A DNA stretch of 64,000 nt from Owenia fusiformis. Taxonomy: Eukaryota; Annelida; Polychaeta; Sabellida; Oweniidae. Of the stretch, positions 12,181 to 29,900 are shown one piece after another; the stretch's first letter is position 1, and every line of letters starts with the position of its first letter. The notes beneath the pieces were generated by a model. The model ran no database searches. It saw nothing but the letters and a program-made list of their open reading frames with translations, and was not told the origin of the DNA. Both the position numbers and the translations under genes were made by a program. The stretch is taken from NCBI GenBank assembly GCA_903813345.2, contig CAIIXF020000011.1, forward strand, positions 30,992,166 through 31,056,165. The letters are read 5' to 3'.

Positions 12181-14470
12181 GTTATATATTTTTCAGTCAT
12201 GTATTCGAAATAATTAATAATTATAATTAATAATTGTGAATCAAGTTTCATTGACTCGACATATATTGTTGAATTAAAATGTATGTAATAATAATTCCTG
12301 TTTTTGGAGTCCAATGTTATTGTATTTATTACTGATTTTGTTCATTGCTCAAATTAAACTGATTGATGTAGAAAATAAGATTGAAACCAGTTGGTTTTCT
12401 TCTCACTTCTAGTCTAAATTGAAAGTTAAGATTCTGTCCAATGTCTTGTTCATAATATCATCATTTTATTAATGTGCCAAACCCAACAAAAGTATAATTT
12501 TGGAATTTAGACTAATATACATCACCTCACCTAACCCTTGATGTGGATAAATAACTGTATGGTGTGTGGAGCCAATGGAATCTGAGAATAGATTTTAAAG
12601 TATTTTGCTAGGAGACTAAACTAATATTGAAAGGTTGAATTTAGATTATTAGGAAATTGACTATCATTGAAATTTCTTGGCCAAGTCACTCATTATACAG
12701 AGACTAATTTTATTAGGCCTTATATTCAGGATTCAGATTTGCAGTATGTAAGATTATTTATAGCATTATAGTTCTGAAAATAGTTGACAATCGTAGTTAA
12801 CTGATATTGTTAGTAAATCCTTCCAGAGACAATTTTTGTGTGCAACAGAAGTTTGAAGTTTGAAATTGAGTTGCTGTGTAAGGTAAATAGAATTGTTAGT
12901 CAGTAAAGTTGTCTTGCATTCATATTAAGTTATACTAATTGAAGGGTCTTTATGAATAGTTATTCTAGGGTTTGTAACTTCCGATTCCGAGAAAACCTGT
13001 CGATGAACAATAACTTGCGACAAATTCGTAAGTTATGACAGTGTTGAAAACGAACCCCTCAATCATATTAAATGGAATAGGTTCAAGGTTTTAACATTTT
13101 TTCTAACTGGAAAAAATGCATATGGTTCAGAAAGACTTAAGTACTCATGTATAAGAACTAAAAATAAATGTTGTATATTTTTGTTTTAAATAATGTTGTC
13201 CTGAATTGCTTGTAAATTATTATTAAACTTTCAGTTTGCTTTATATGTAATCTCCAAACAAACATGCGATGAGCCTCACTTTGGAAAACCCATTCAGTCC
13301 ATTTATCAAATTTATTGGTCACTCATTATGAGATGGGCAAATAAATTTATGATTCAGTGCTTTAGGAAGTATAGATTTTATCCACATTCTGTACAGTGTC
13401 AGTGTATTATGTACTTGTACCAATACAGTGAGTACCGTATAGAAAAGCCATCTACAGTTTTACATTTACAAGTATCACTTATCTTGTATGGTTTAATCTT
13501 TTTGATAAAATGAGAAGCTCAAGTTGTATTGTGACATAATGGTATAATCATTTCAAATCCTTCTCTGTAGATTGTCCAGGGTGCGTTGAACATGACATAG
13601 GGATTTTAATTTGAGTGAAGACCTCTCCAATAATGCCTGACCTCTTTAGGTAAACCAAACACACTGCAGTGGTGCATATTGGCTAGATAGTATACAATAT
13701 GATGTCATACTTTGCAGGTACCATTGTAGGTACCAAAATTGAAAGGTTTTGAGCATGCATCCTCGCACGCTCGGTCTTCATTGCTTTCAACAGGAGCTGT
13801 GTGAACGAAGATGTGAGCATGCCTGTTATCCTATTTCTGCTCTGTAATGGAGCTGTCACAATAGGCAGGAAGGGCTCACTGTTTGCCACTGTATGAATAC
13901 TTTGGGTCAGACTGCATCACACAGTGGGCAAAACAAATATTTTTACTGCAAAATATCCCCCCTCACACCAAAAACAACAAATTGATAATTGAAAAATTAA
14001 CGCCCAAAATTATTCACATGGCGCCGAATGGTAAGCCAACACTGCTAATGTCACAGCTACTTAACCTGTTTAAGAAAGACATCATAACCATGATTTACTG
14101 GATAGTTCTCATGAATTAAAAGTGTGGCTTATGACATTCTTGAACATTTTATTCAGAGTAACAAGAATTGTTTTAATCTATCAATTCTTGCTTATCTTTC
14201 CTTGTTCATTCACCCTCTCTCAAAATCTGAAGGATTGCAAGTGTGGCATATGTCACTATATCTTCAGACTAGTGTGACATATGAGTTTGAATGTCACCAT
14301 ATTACCGTGTATGTATTGTAATATAAACTAATGCTTTGTAACTATGTGTACATAATGAGAAAATAAAATAAAAAACACCTGAATATTATATCTCTGCCTT
14401 CTCTATTTGGATTATATTTTACAATAATTTACAACACAATCAACATGTACATCCTATATCACATATTCGA
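12181..14470. other. Intergenic, no gene seen
   Basis: AT-rich sequence between the CUL5 3' UTR and the repeat cluster. Open frames here are short and match nothing I know. No splice-flanked conserved exon was found on either strand. Confidence 0.6.
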
Positions 14471-14476
14471 CAATGA

Positions 14477-14504
14477 TATGTCACCACTTGTGGTGGTGAC
14501 ATAA
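14477..14504. repeat. TATGTCACCAC hairpin
   Basis: TATGTCACCAC, a short spacer, then GTGGTGACATA form a small perfect-arm hairpin. The arm also occurs at both ends of the element at 20630-21331, so this is likely a stub of that family. Confidence 0.65.
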
Positions 14505-14640
14505 TAAAACCTGTCAAGTTGAACACCTTTATAAGTGGAACACTTTTGTAAGATGAACACTTCAGAGTCCCATGAACCATTGATTATTAATTTATTAGGG
14601 GGGAACCAAGGGTGTTCAACTTGCACAAGTTTCAAAATAT
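14500..14640. repeat. Dispersed 'GTGGAACAC' element copy
   Basis: Contains CCTGTCAAGTTGAACACC, then AAGTGGAACACTTTT and, near the right, GGTGTTCAACTTG in inverse orientation. Same word set as 37138-37305. Confidence 0.5.
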
Positions 14641-15047
14641 TGGTGATACATAGATCCCCCATGAATAAAACTGCAGATTTTTAGTATCTTTGCAATGGAG
14701 GTTCCAATGATTTATTTTAGTGTGTTGAAACTAAAAAACAAGTTGAATCTGACTTCCAGGGTGATCTAGAAGTAGCCTTCAAGCCAAATATATTCATGTG
14801 ATATCACATGATTTTGTGTAATACCATTTTCAGAGTTTAGACGAGTATTGGCACAAGGGAGTATAGTGAACTCTTGTTGATGTTGATTGCAAGAAGCTGT
14901 TAAGAATGAAAACAAGGATCCAATGATTATTTCCAAATCGTTGACCATCCTCGCCGATAACCATGTATATGGTTGCGATACCAATGCCATTCAGTTAATG
15001 TTTGAAAACAAATCCAGATGCAGTAGGAATAACCGAAAACATAACAA

Positions 15048-16510
15048 GACACACAGTGATAAATATCGCACTTTGAAGAGCAAACTGGCCAGCATGCAAT
15101 TTACCCAGCATGGCCAAAACCTAATCAGACCTTGGCACTAGTCTGCTCTTGCATCTGTAAACATTTCAAGTTGACAAGGTTAGCGGTTTTCCTGCAATTT
15201 TGATGACAAGAATTTATTTGTAGTCTTGAACTTTGGGAAAATTTAGATAACATTGTTTGTGACCTAATTTGATGACCTTCGACCTTGAAAATTTCACTTT
15301 TTCAGACCTCAGTAGGTCTTTTGTAATTAGCTGACCTAAATTTAAATCCAAAATATCAATTTAGAAAATCAAATTTTTGACCTTTTCAAGGCCACTGAAG
15401 GTCAACGAAAGGTCAAATCTGAAATCTAAGGTCAGATTTGAACTTCTGAGAACTTGTAGATGTTTTTAAAAAAAAAATTTGGTCAATTTGGAGCAAGTTG
15501 AAAAATTCAAAATGGCCGCCAAATTGAAAAATTCAAAATGGCCACCATGTAATTCAGCCAGCATACCCAAAACCTAATCAGATCTTGGCAATAGTCTGTT
15601 CTTGCATCTGTAAAAATTTCAAGTTGAACGGATAAGTGGTTTTCCTGGAATTTTGATGACAAGATTTGTTGAAAAATTCAAAATGGCCACCACGTAGTTT
15701 ACCCAGCATGCCCTTAACCTAATCAGATCTTGGCACTAGTCTGCTATTGCATGTGTAAAAATTTCAAGTTGAACAGGTTAGCGGGTTTCTTGGAATTTTG
15801 ATGACAAGAATTGATTTGTAGTCTCAAACTTTGAGAAACTTGGATAACATCATTTGTGACCTAGTTTAATGACCTTGACTTTCGACCTTGAAAATTTCAC
15901 TTTTTCAGACCTCAGTAGGTGTTTTGTAATTAAGCTGACCTAAATTTAAATCCAAAATATCAATTTAGAAAATCAACTTTTTTGACCTTTTCAAGGTCAC
16001 TGAAGGTGAAGGAAAGGTCAAATCTGAAATCTAAGGTCAAATTTGAACTTCTGATAACTTGTAGATGTTTTTAAAAAAAAAATTTGGTCAATTTGGAGCA
16101 AGTTAAAAAATTCAAAATGGCCGCCAAATTGAAAAATTCAAAATGGCCACCATGTAATTCAGCCAGCATACCCAAAACCTAATCAGATCTTGGCAATAGT
16201 CTGCTCTTGCATCTGTAAAAATTTCAAGTTGAACGGATAAGTGGTTTTCCTGGAATTTTGATGACAAGTTTTGTTGAAAAATTCAAAATGGCCGCCACAT
16301 AGTTTACCCAGCATGCCCTTAACCTAATCAGATCTTGGTACTAGTCTGCTCTTGCATCTGTAAAAATTTCAAGTTGAACAGGTAAGCAGTTATCCTGGAA
16401 ATTTGATGACAAGATTTGGTTTATGTCCCGCCCGCCCGCACGCCCAAACGCCCGCCCAACAGCACAAGACGACGACAATATAGCACTTTTTCAAAGTGCG
16501 ATAAAAAAAA
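15048..16510. mobile_element. 1.46-kb composite repeat, copy A
   Basis: Begins GACACACAGTGATAAATATCG and ends with TTCAAAGTGCGATA. The start (TATCGCACTTTGA) and end (TCAAAGTGCGATA) are inverse complements, giving 13-bp terminal inverted repeats. Inside, two direct sub-repeats of about 605 bp each carry a 'TTTGACCTTTTCAAGG' block, a 'CAAAATGGCCGCCA' block and 'AACTTGTAGATGTTTTT'. A CCCGCCCGCCCGCACG tract lies just before the right end. No protein-coding frame survives. Copy B follows directly. Confidence 0.88.
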
Positions 16511-17981
16511 GACACACAGTGATAAATATCGCACTTTGAAGAGCAAACTGGCCACCATGCAATTTACCCAGCATGGCCAAAACCTAATCAGACCTTGGCA
16601 CTAGTCTGCTCTTGCATCTGTAAACATTTCAAGTTGACAAGGTTAGCGGTTTTCCTGCAATTTTGATGACAAGAATTTATTTGTAGTCTTGAACTTTGGG
16701 AAAATTTAGATAACATTGTTTGTGACCTAATTTGATGACCTTCGACCTTGAAAATTTCACTTTTTCAGACCTCAGTAGGTCTTTTGTAATTAGCTGACCT
16801 AAATTTAAATCTAAAATATCAATTTAGAAAATCAAATTTTTGACCTTTTCAAGGCCACTGAAGGTCAACGAAAGGTCAAATCTGAAATCTAAGGTCAGAT
16901 TTGAACTTCTGAGAACTTGTAGATGTTTTTTTTAAAAAAATTTGGTCAATTTGGAGCAAGTTGAAAAATTCAAAATGGCCGCCAAATTGAAAAATTCAAA
17001 ATGGCCACCATGTAATTCAGCCAGCATACCCAAAACCTAATCAGATCTTGGCAATAGTCTGTTCTTGCATCTGTAAAAATTTCAAGTTGAACGGATAAGT
17101 GGTTTTCCTGGAATTTGATGACAAGATTTGTTGAAAAATTCAAAATGGCCACCACGTAGTTTACCCAGCATGCCCTTAACCTAATCAGATCTTGGCACTA
17201 GTCTGCTATTGCATGTGTAAAAATTTCAAGTTGAACAGGTTAGCGGTTTTCTTGGAATTTTGATGACAAGAATTGATTTGTAGTCTCAAACTTTGAGAAA
17301 CTTGGATAACATCATTTGTGACCTAGTTTAATGACCTTGACTTTCGACCATGAAAATTTCACTTTTTCAGACCTCAGTAGGTGTTTTGTAATTAAGCTGA
17401 CCTAAATTTAAATCCAAAATATCAATTTAGAAAATCAACTTTTTTGACCTTTTCAAGGTCACTGAAGGTGAATGAAAGGTCAAATCTGAAATCTAAGGTC
17501 AGATTTGAACTTCTGAGAACTTGTAGATGTTTTTTAAAAAAAAATTTGGTCAATTTGGAGCAAGTTGAAAAATTCAAAATGGCCGCCAAATTCAAAAATT
17601 CAAAATGGCCACCATGTAATTCAGCTAGCATACCCAAAACCTAATCAGATCTTGGCAATAGTCTGCTCTTGCATCTGTAAAAATTTGAAGTTAAACGGAT
17701 AAGTGGTTTTCCTGGAATTTTGATGACAAGATTTGTTGAAAAATTCAAAATGGCCGCCACATAGTTTACCCAGCATGCCCTTAACCTAATCAGATCTTGG
17801 TACTAGTCTGCTGTTGCATCTGTAAAAATTTCAAGTTGAACAGGTAAGCAGTTATCCTGGAAATTTGATGACAAGATTTGGTTTATGTCCCGCCCGCCCG
17901 CACGCCCGCACGCCCAAACGCCCAAACGCCCGCTCAACAGCACAAGACGACGACAATATAGCACTTTTTCAAAGTGCGATA
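16511..17981. mobile_element. 1.46-kb composite repeat, copy B
   Basis: Near-identical to copy A over its whole length, including both 605-bp sub-repeats and the C-rich tract, which is longer here by two short units. It starts with the same GACACACAGTGATAAATATCG and ends AAAGTGCGATAA. The A/B junction is an A-run, so the pair looks like a head-to-tail dimer or one element inserted beside another. Confidence 0.88.
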
Positions 17982-18040
17982 ATAACACATCATTTGTATT
18001 AACAATATCAACAGAGGATATCCCATGATTATGCAAATAT

Positions 18041-18440
18041 ATAAGGGTTATGTACTGGGAGGTTTTGGATATGGGGTTTATCCAGAGGGAGATATGCATA
18101 TCTACCTGAGGGACCGTAGGGACCGAAGGTAGATGTGCATATCTCACGAGGGATGAACCCAATATCCAAACCAACCGTACATAACTGCTTTATCCTATAC
18201 CAAGTAGAGTTTTCAGGGGCATATGGCCATTTCAATAGTACAAGGTGTAAAAATAAACAAATCATTCATATGCAAAGTCATTTTATTGCATTTCCACTAC
18301 TTACCGGAAGCGGGAAGATATGCACCAAAGCGGGAGATATGGGGGGAGATATGGAGGTTCTGGATATGGAAACCTCAAAATCAGGATACGGGATATATCT
18401 TACCAACTTATCTCCCTAAAACTCTACTTGGCATAGGATA
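18041..18440. mobile_element. 400-bp inverted-repeat element, copy 1
   Basis: Related to 63541-63942. Begins ATAAGGGTTATGTACTGGG; the second copy ends with the inverse complement, so the family has terminal inverted repeats of about 30 bp. 18061-18112 pairs with 18127-18172 as a hairpin around GAGGGACCGTAGGGACC. It lies 99 bp beyond the ATG5 stop and carries AATAAA on the minus strand at 18282-18287. Confidence 0.8.
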
Positions 18441-18538
18441 AGAAACACTATTTTGAGGGGTCACAGGTATTCCACTTCCACATTCGTATATTACTGTATC
18501 ACCAACGTGAACTATTCTGGAAATCCATATTTTCTGAA

Positions 18539-24502
<5,964 letters not shown>

Positions 24503-24528
24503 GGTGCTTTATCTTATCAATGAACCAT

Positions 24529-24530
24529 CT
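24529..24530 (-). other. Splice acceptor in the ATG5 5' UTR
   Basis: On the minus strand TTTAGCTTTGCAG ends at 24529, 26 bases before the ATG at 24502. It has a pyrimidine tract, so a non-coding first exon further upstream is likely. Confidence 0.5.
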
Positions 24531-25910
24531 GCAAAGCTAAAAAAAATAAACTGACTATGAGCTTGTAGTTATAATAGAAGGTTGGCACTTGAGATCTCAT
24601 ATATAACAGGAATATTTAGTCTTGATTCAAATAGAGGCTTTGCTGTATAGAAAAATCTCAATGAAGTCTTGTTTTCAATGAGATGTCAAAAGATTTGCTT
24701 GTTTAGCCATTGATTTGAATTCTGTGTATATTTCTGCTAGAACTTTGATTTTCACAATTATTTTCTTGTGTTCAATTTAGCGCATGAATTTTCAAATGCT
24801 ATGTAAAGCTTTAAATCTTAAATCTAAATTTTAAGCCTCACTATCAAATTAACAGTTTTTAAAATAGACAGTGCCTAAAATAATGACAAATAATTTTCAA
24901 GGGTATTTTTCTGTGGTAAAAATCAAAGGCATTAATCTCAGCTTATAGCCTATATCTCAATCTGTCTAAAATTTACAGTGAATTGCACTTTGTTTTGAAT
25001 CTACCCTGGGGATTCTCCTCATTCCTTTCTCTAAGATGGTCAATATAAATCAAAATTGTGTCAGCATACCTCCTATAGATTGACTAAAGATTCCACAAAG
25101 ATCCCGCATTTTGGCAAACAATTCTAATAGTTGACAAATATAGACTAGTCAAGATTGTATCCTTATCATTGTTTTAATAAATATGCCTTCAATTTGATCA
25201 ATAATTGACAAAAAAAAGAGAATATCTTTCAAAACAATCTTGCAGGATAGTTTTTGAACTTCCAGGTTGATAATTCAAAGGTAAATTCAAATTGAGAACT
25301 TGCCTGTGATTCAATAAAATAGCGAAATGTAAGTGTCAGATCGGTCCAAACTCCAAAGATAACTTATGGCAAATGGACACTATATTACATGACTGTCAAT
25401 GTGTATTGTTGGCAAATATACTAACAATTCACCACGGCCATACAAGTAAATATGGGGCCAAAATGCTAATTGCCAGGCAAGTTGGTTTCAACTAAACAAT
25501 CATATTACGAAATATGGTTTGCGACTTAGGGCGTGATCAAATAGCTAGTATAAATGTGCGATTCATTGTTCAAGCAAAAAATCTTTCTGAAAGTGGGGTT
25601 CGTTCGCAGCCTGGGGTTCATTGATCTTTCAGAAAACAGGTTGTTCCCAGTCAGGGCTCAATGTATAACGAAAGGAGTTTCAAAGCGAGTGAGGGGGTTC
25701 TCATGAACCAGATGAATCTACGCCATGCATCTTTCTTCACAATACACGGCATTGAACTGTTTTTGAAAATAGTGATCTTGGATTTTTTTCATAAATTATG
25801 TTGATCAACTTGAGAGAGGATCAGGTACAATCTGATTAGGGTTTGCCAAAATCAAAATGCAGTTGACCATGGGCATCCAATAGAGGACTGACACTTTCTG
25901 AGTGACAGTG
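24531..25910. other. Probable ATG5 5' UTR intron, no gene seen
   Basis: AT-rich sequence between the ATG5 5' acceptor and the element at 25915. No conserved exon is visible. It is assigned to the intron only if the first exon proposed at 26425 is real. Confidence 0.35.
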
Positions 25911-25914
25911 AGTG

Positions 25915-26285
25915 AGCAGAGGGGGAGAAACACCAGGGTTCAAAGATGACATACGCTTATAATGTAAATCTGTATTGAGATGACATTGTCGCTGATTGGT
26001 CAAAAGTCGACAAACAAATGACGTCATCGATGGCGGTTTCAAAATTTTCGAAATACGCTTCGAATAATATTATGTTCATTTCTGGCGTGTTAAGCAATAT
26101 CATAGCTTCTCATTTTACAACAAGATAAAGCAAGGTGTACGGAATATGCCTATGTCAATTAAAACATCCCATCGAAGTGTAGTATTTGATAACTAGCCGA
26201 TGAAAATTCGAACGAACGAAGGTGGTAAGCAAGAGAGGTAATTATGTCTGTCATCTTTAAACTCTGGGACTTTCCCTCCTCTTGT
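25915..26285. mobile_element. 370-bp MITE-like element, copy 1
   Basis: In inverse orientation this matches 59232-59600 along its length. Its ends (GAGGGGGAGAAACACCAGGG; TTAAACTCTGGGACTTTCCC) are imperfect terminal inverted repeats of about 30 bp. The interior has AATGACGTCATCGATGGCGG and no coding frame. Confidence 0.82.
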
Positions 26286-26424
26286 GAGTGAGTGTTCTGT
26301 TTGTGAAAATTATTTAATTTTTGCTTTCACAATTTATAAAGATTTTGCAATAATCCAAAAGCAGAAACATAAATACCGGGAAGTTTGTAATAACGTGCTA
26401 TGTTTAAAACAAATGTATACTTAC

Positions 26425-26560
26425 GATATTGTTCGTTTATTCCTTATTCTGTCAATAAAGCCAGGAAGGAATATTGGGAAGGAAGTTTATTTTGAGTTTC
26501 TTATCAAGAACATTCAAACCGCTCTAGCGAAATCTGACGTCACGTGATCAGGCCTCATTC
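26425..26560 (-). promoter_or_regulatory. Candidate ATG5 first non-coding exon and promoter
   Basis: On the minus strand a consensus donor GTAAGT starts at 26424. It would join by splicing to the acceptor at 24529. The candidate exon would begin just below the CRE/E-box composite at 26535-26546. This is inference from motifs, with no transcript evidence. Confidence 0.35.
26535..26546. promoter_or_regulatory. CRE plus E-box composite, TGACGTCACGTG
   Basis: TGACGTCA (CREB/ATF-type site) overlaps CACGTG (E-box). Read on the minus strand it gives ATCACGTGAC, nine of ten bases of the CLEAR element bound by TFEB-type factors that drive autophagy genes. It lies between ATG5 and the divergent FN3 gene, about 350 bp from the latter's ATG. 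Confidence 0.45.
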
Positions 26561-26898
26561 TGAAATAAAAATTAAAAACACAGAAAGTATCGAGTGAAAT
26601 TATTAGCAACTATCTTGAGTTTGGAGGCTCAAATATGGATTAATCCAAAGGCAAGATGTATCGAATAACACCACATATAAGTCCAGAAATGTATGGGATG
26701 TAAAACTCAATGAGATTAAAGTTTGGAACTAATTTATAGCACCTGCATTTTCTGGGTTGTGTTGACACAGGCTCACTGATTTTCCAACTCACATTTACAC
26801 ATTCCATCAAAATCTAGAGGTCTCTAGATTGTTAATTATATAACACCATGTAATATGATGCTCGTATCACTTTGATCAACATTTTACACAAGAGAACT

Positions 26899-26946
26899 AT
26901 GGATACCACAAAGAGATTATGTGTATTTTTGCTTGGAATTATTCAG
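26899..26946 (+). CDS. FN3 gene exon 1: start and signal peptide
   Basis: ATG at 26899 gives MDTTKRLCVFLLGIIQ, and the next exon continues VLYVTC. A basic start and a hydrophobic stretch of about 14 residues make a good secretory signal, with cleavage likely near the TC at the start of FN3-1. The donor is GTAAGT at 26947, phase 0. The start is chosen because the frame fits exon 2 and gives a signal peptide. Confidence 0.8.
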
Positions 26947-29900
26947 GTAAGTCGACCTACTCGGCTACCAGGCTTCAGAACATTCTAATTTTATGATTGG
27001 GTGTCCGATTAGGGAATTCACTATTCCCCTGCATGAATTTTTGAGGGTATCATTATCACCCGTAATGATATGAGTAACCTTATTATTTGAAAAATACTAT
27101 TTTCCCAGTCATGTCATGGATATATGATTCATAAAGGGGTGTGGTCAGGGGTTTGTAGAAAATACCGGGTACCAGGTAGTAAATCCTCCATACTGGGTTC
27201 AAACTTGGTATCCGGTACCCAGTCGAAAAATATGGGTACCCCAAAAATGGGTTTGTAAAAACATACATTTCTTTGCAGTAGACTAGAACAGGAATAAAGC
27301 TTGCAATCCCTTTATTTACGTCATATTTGCTGTTCTATTCACACCGGAATTATTATATTATATACAAACACACAAAGTACATTCAGGGGCGTAGCCAGCT
27401 TTCACTCAAAGGGGTGTGTGATCGTGGCATAAGCAACGACTAAAATTTGTTTTGAATTTACAAAAATGTATGTAACTATCCTTCAAAATTGAGCTAGAAG
27501 CTTCAATTAAAAATAATTTTAAGGCTCTTTTCTTCCTCTATCATCATGGTTATATTTTCATTGGTTATGGGGGAGGTGCGATCGCACCATTGCACCCCAT
27601 CCTGGCTACACCTATGACATTGTAAGACGTAACAATTTACACTTCAGTGGATGTTTCGTCGAAAATTGGGTAACTTGAATTATGATTAATAATCAAAATC
27701 TTACCAGTTGCATCATCTAAATTAACATACGTCACCTCTCTGCTAAAGTAATGATAGCTATTTACAGATTTAAATCATAATCAAAACAATTCACGATACG
27801 TGTCGTACCAACATACGAACTATTGAAAATAAAGTAAGATTGATTTGTCATGTTTTTCAAATATTACTTGTTATATTCATGTCAAAAAATTATTTTTCGT
27901 TTTTGGGGTACCCGGTTTTTTCGACCGGGTACCAAGTTTGAACCCAGCATGGAGGATTTACTAACCGGTACCCGGTATTTTCTACAAACCCGTGTGGGCA
28001 GATGTATATACCTCTAAGAATGATCTAACGAGATACGGTATACCTCTTCAATTATGAAGTATATTATGGAGCCTTCATCATCTAAAGCACCACATTTATT
28101 TATTCTGGACTGAGTGGTGATCATAGGCCAAGGGAAAAGTAATAGTAAGCTGTAAATACACCTTACTATTACTTTTTCCTTGGCCTATGATGGTGATGTT
28201 GTAAATGGATACTACATTAAAAGCATGTCTATATTTAAAGCTAGCTGTTCATAGTGTTATTCAACACGCAAATTGACAAAGCCTACATCTATATCTGGGA
28301 AGGATTAATCAACAAGTTGTCAACATTTATATGAACATAAAGACTTTTAAATCTCCAATGATTTGAAAATCTGATTCAAATAGATTTATAAGCCATATAT
28401 TTCAGAAACACCCAATCAATGTTTTTAAAAATTTGGATATCACGATAAAAAAAATTGAATATTTTTGAGTAAGTTTGTATGAAATATGGGATATTTTATA
28501 AAAAGTGTTCATATCAGACAGGTTGTTTTTTCAATTCTGAATGTTCACTGTTCGAATTAGGAGGTGTTCAGATTTTAAGGGAACCAAAGGGTGGAAAAAT
28601 CTTGACAGAAAAAGTGTTCAAACTGGTAGGTGTTCCAATCAGCCAGGTGATTGGATATACACGTTATACTGCCTGTATATATAGCGATAATGTTAGACAG
28701 GCTGCCGTTGTGGGTTGGGCTATCTGATTAACAAAATGACTCCTGTCAGGCTTCTGATATATAAGCTCAACAACATCTCAGATTGATATATCACAATGAT
28801 AGGCTACTTGTAGAGTTGGCATTCCTATGAATTTACATTTTCATCATAAGGTTTAAGGATGTCTCTATACTATTAATATCTTGCAACACAGAACAAGGTC
28901 AGAAAATTTGCTTGATAGATTGTTGAAATTGAATGTGTTCTGATGACGAGGTCTTTTATAATGGCTATACCATTTACTAGTTATTATCAGTCAGCTGATT
29001 TGTTTAAAAAAATTCAGACAATTTGGCTTCTAGGCATTTTAGGCATTTGAGAAAGTATGAAGTGCATATACTTTCCTTGCCTCTAATAAATCAGAATAGG
29101 ATGGCCATGATTTACACAGGAGAAACAATTTATAGGTTGAAGTCATTCAAGTCAACCATCAACTGACTACAGGGTAGGCTTAAGTGGCAGAGTTCACTTA
29201 CTGTTCCAACAAATGTTCTTGTAGTTTAGAAGTATATATGTATAGTTGCCTACAGGTGGTTTGTTTACATTGACATAGCAAGAAGGTTTAAAACATTCAA
29301 ATAGCCCATAAGTAAACTAGCAATGATCTACTTGCAAACAATCTGATCAACATTTTTTCAAAGCAAACATTTGTTCTCTAATGGTTGGAAAAATATAGCC
29401 CTACACTACACAAGGCCTATCTTGAAGTAGCATTTGAAACTTGAAAGGAGATCTTGCTTCATTATATATTGATTCAGAAGCTGAAATCATTTGGTTTTAA
29501 TTAATTGTTGGTAATTATAAATTTACATATAGTGAAATCTATAGTCTCTAATAGATTGGTGAAGAGATAATATCTCACAAATATTAGATAAAGAGATTCT
29601 GGTAAATCTTCTGATTCTGGTAAATCAGAATATGAAATCCAGGATGTTTATAAAAATGTCATTTAAAGACAAAATGATTGAAAATGAAGGTTTAAAAGAG
29701 GAGAAAATCATAATTTTTCCTGGTTGCAGACTATTTTGAATAGAGTCACCTCGGATTACTGGTAGACCCTCACAAAATATATATACCTAATAGATGATTT
29801 ATCAAAACAGTTTCTAAGAATATATTTTGTATATCTTAGTTATGTTTTAGAACTTCTGTTTGTAAATGCTTCATTGAATAATGAAATTAAAACATATTGA

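Noticed and set aside
18029-18265. Similar open frames here and at 63508-63735 (YRIKQLCTVGLDIGFI; HRIKQLCMVGLDMGFI)
   Set aside because: The similarity comes from the shared 400-bp element; frames cross its hairpin and carry no family signature.
26284-26547. 87-codon plus-strand frame across the promoter interval
   Set aside because: No recognisable family, and it overlaps the better-supported promoter and candidate ATG5 first exon.
28479-28727. 82-codon open frame in FN3 gene intron 1
   Set aside because: No FN3 pattern, no acceptor and donor in phase, composition like the surrounding intron.
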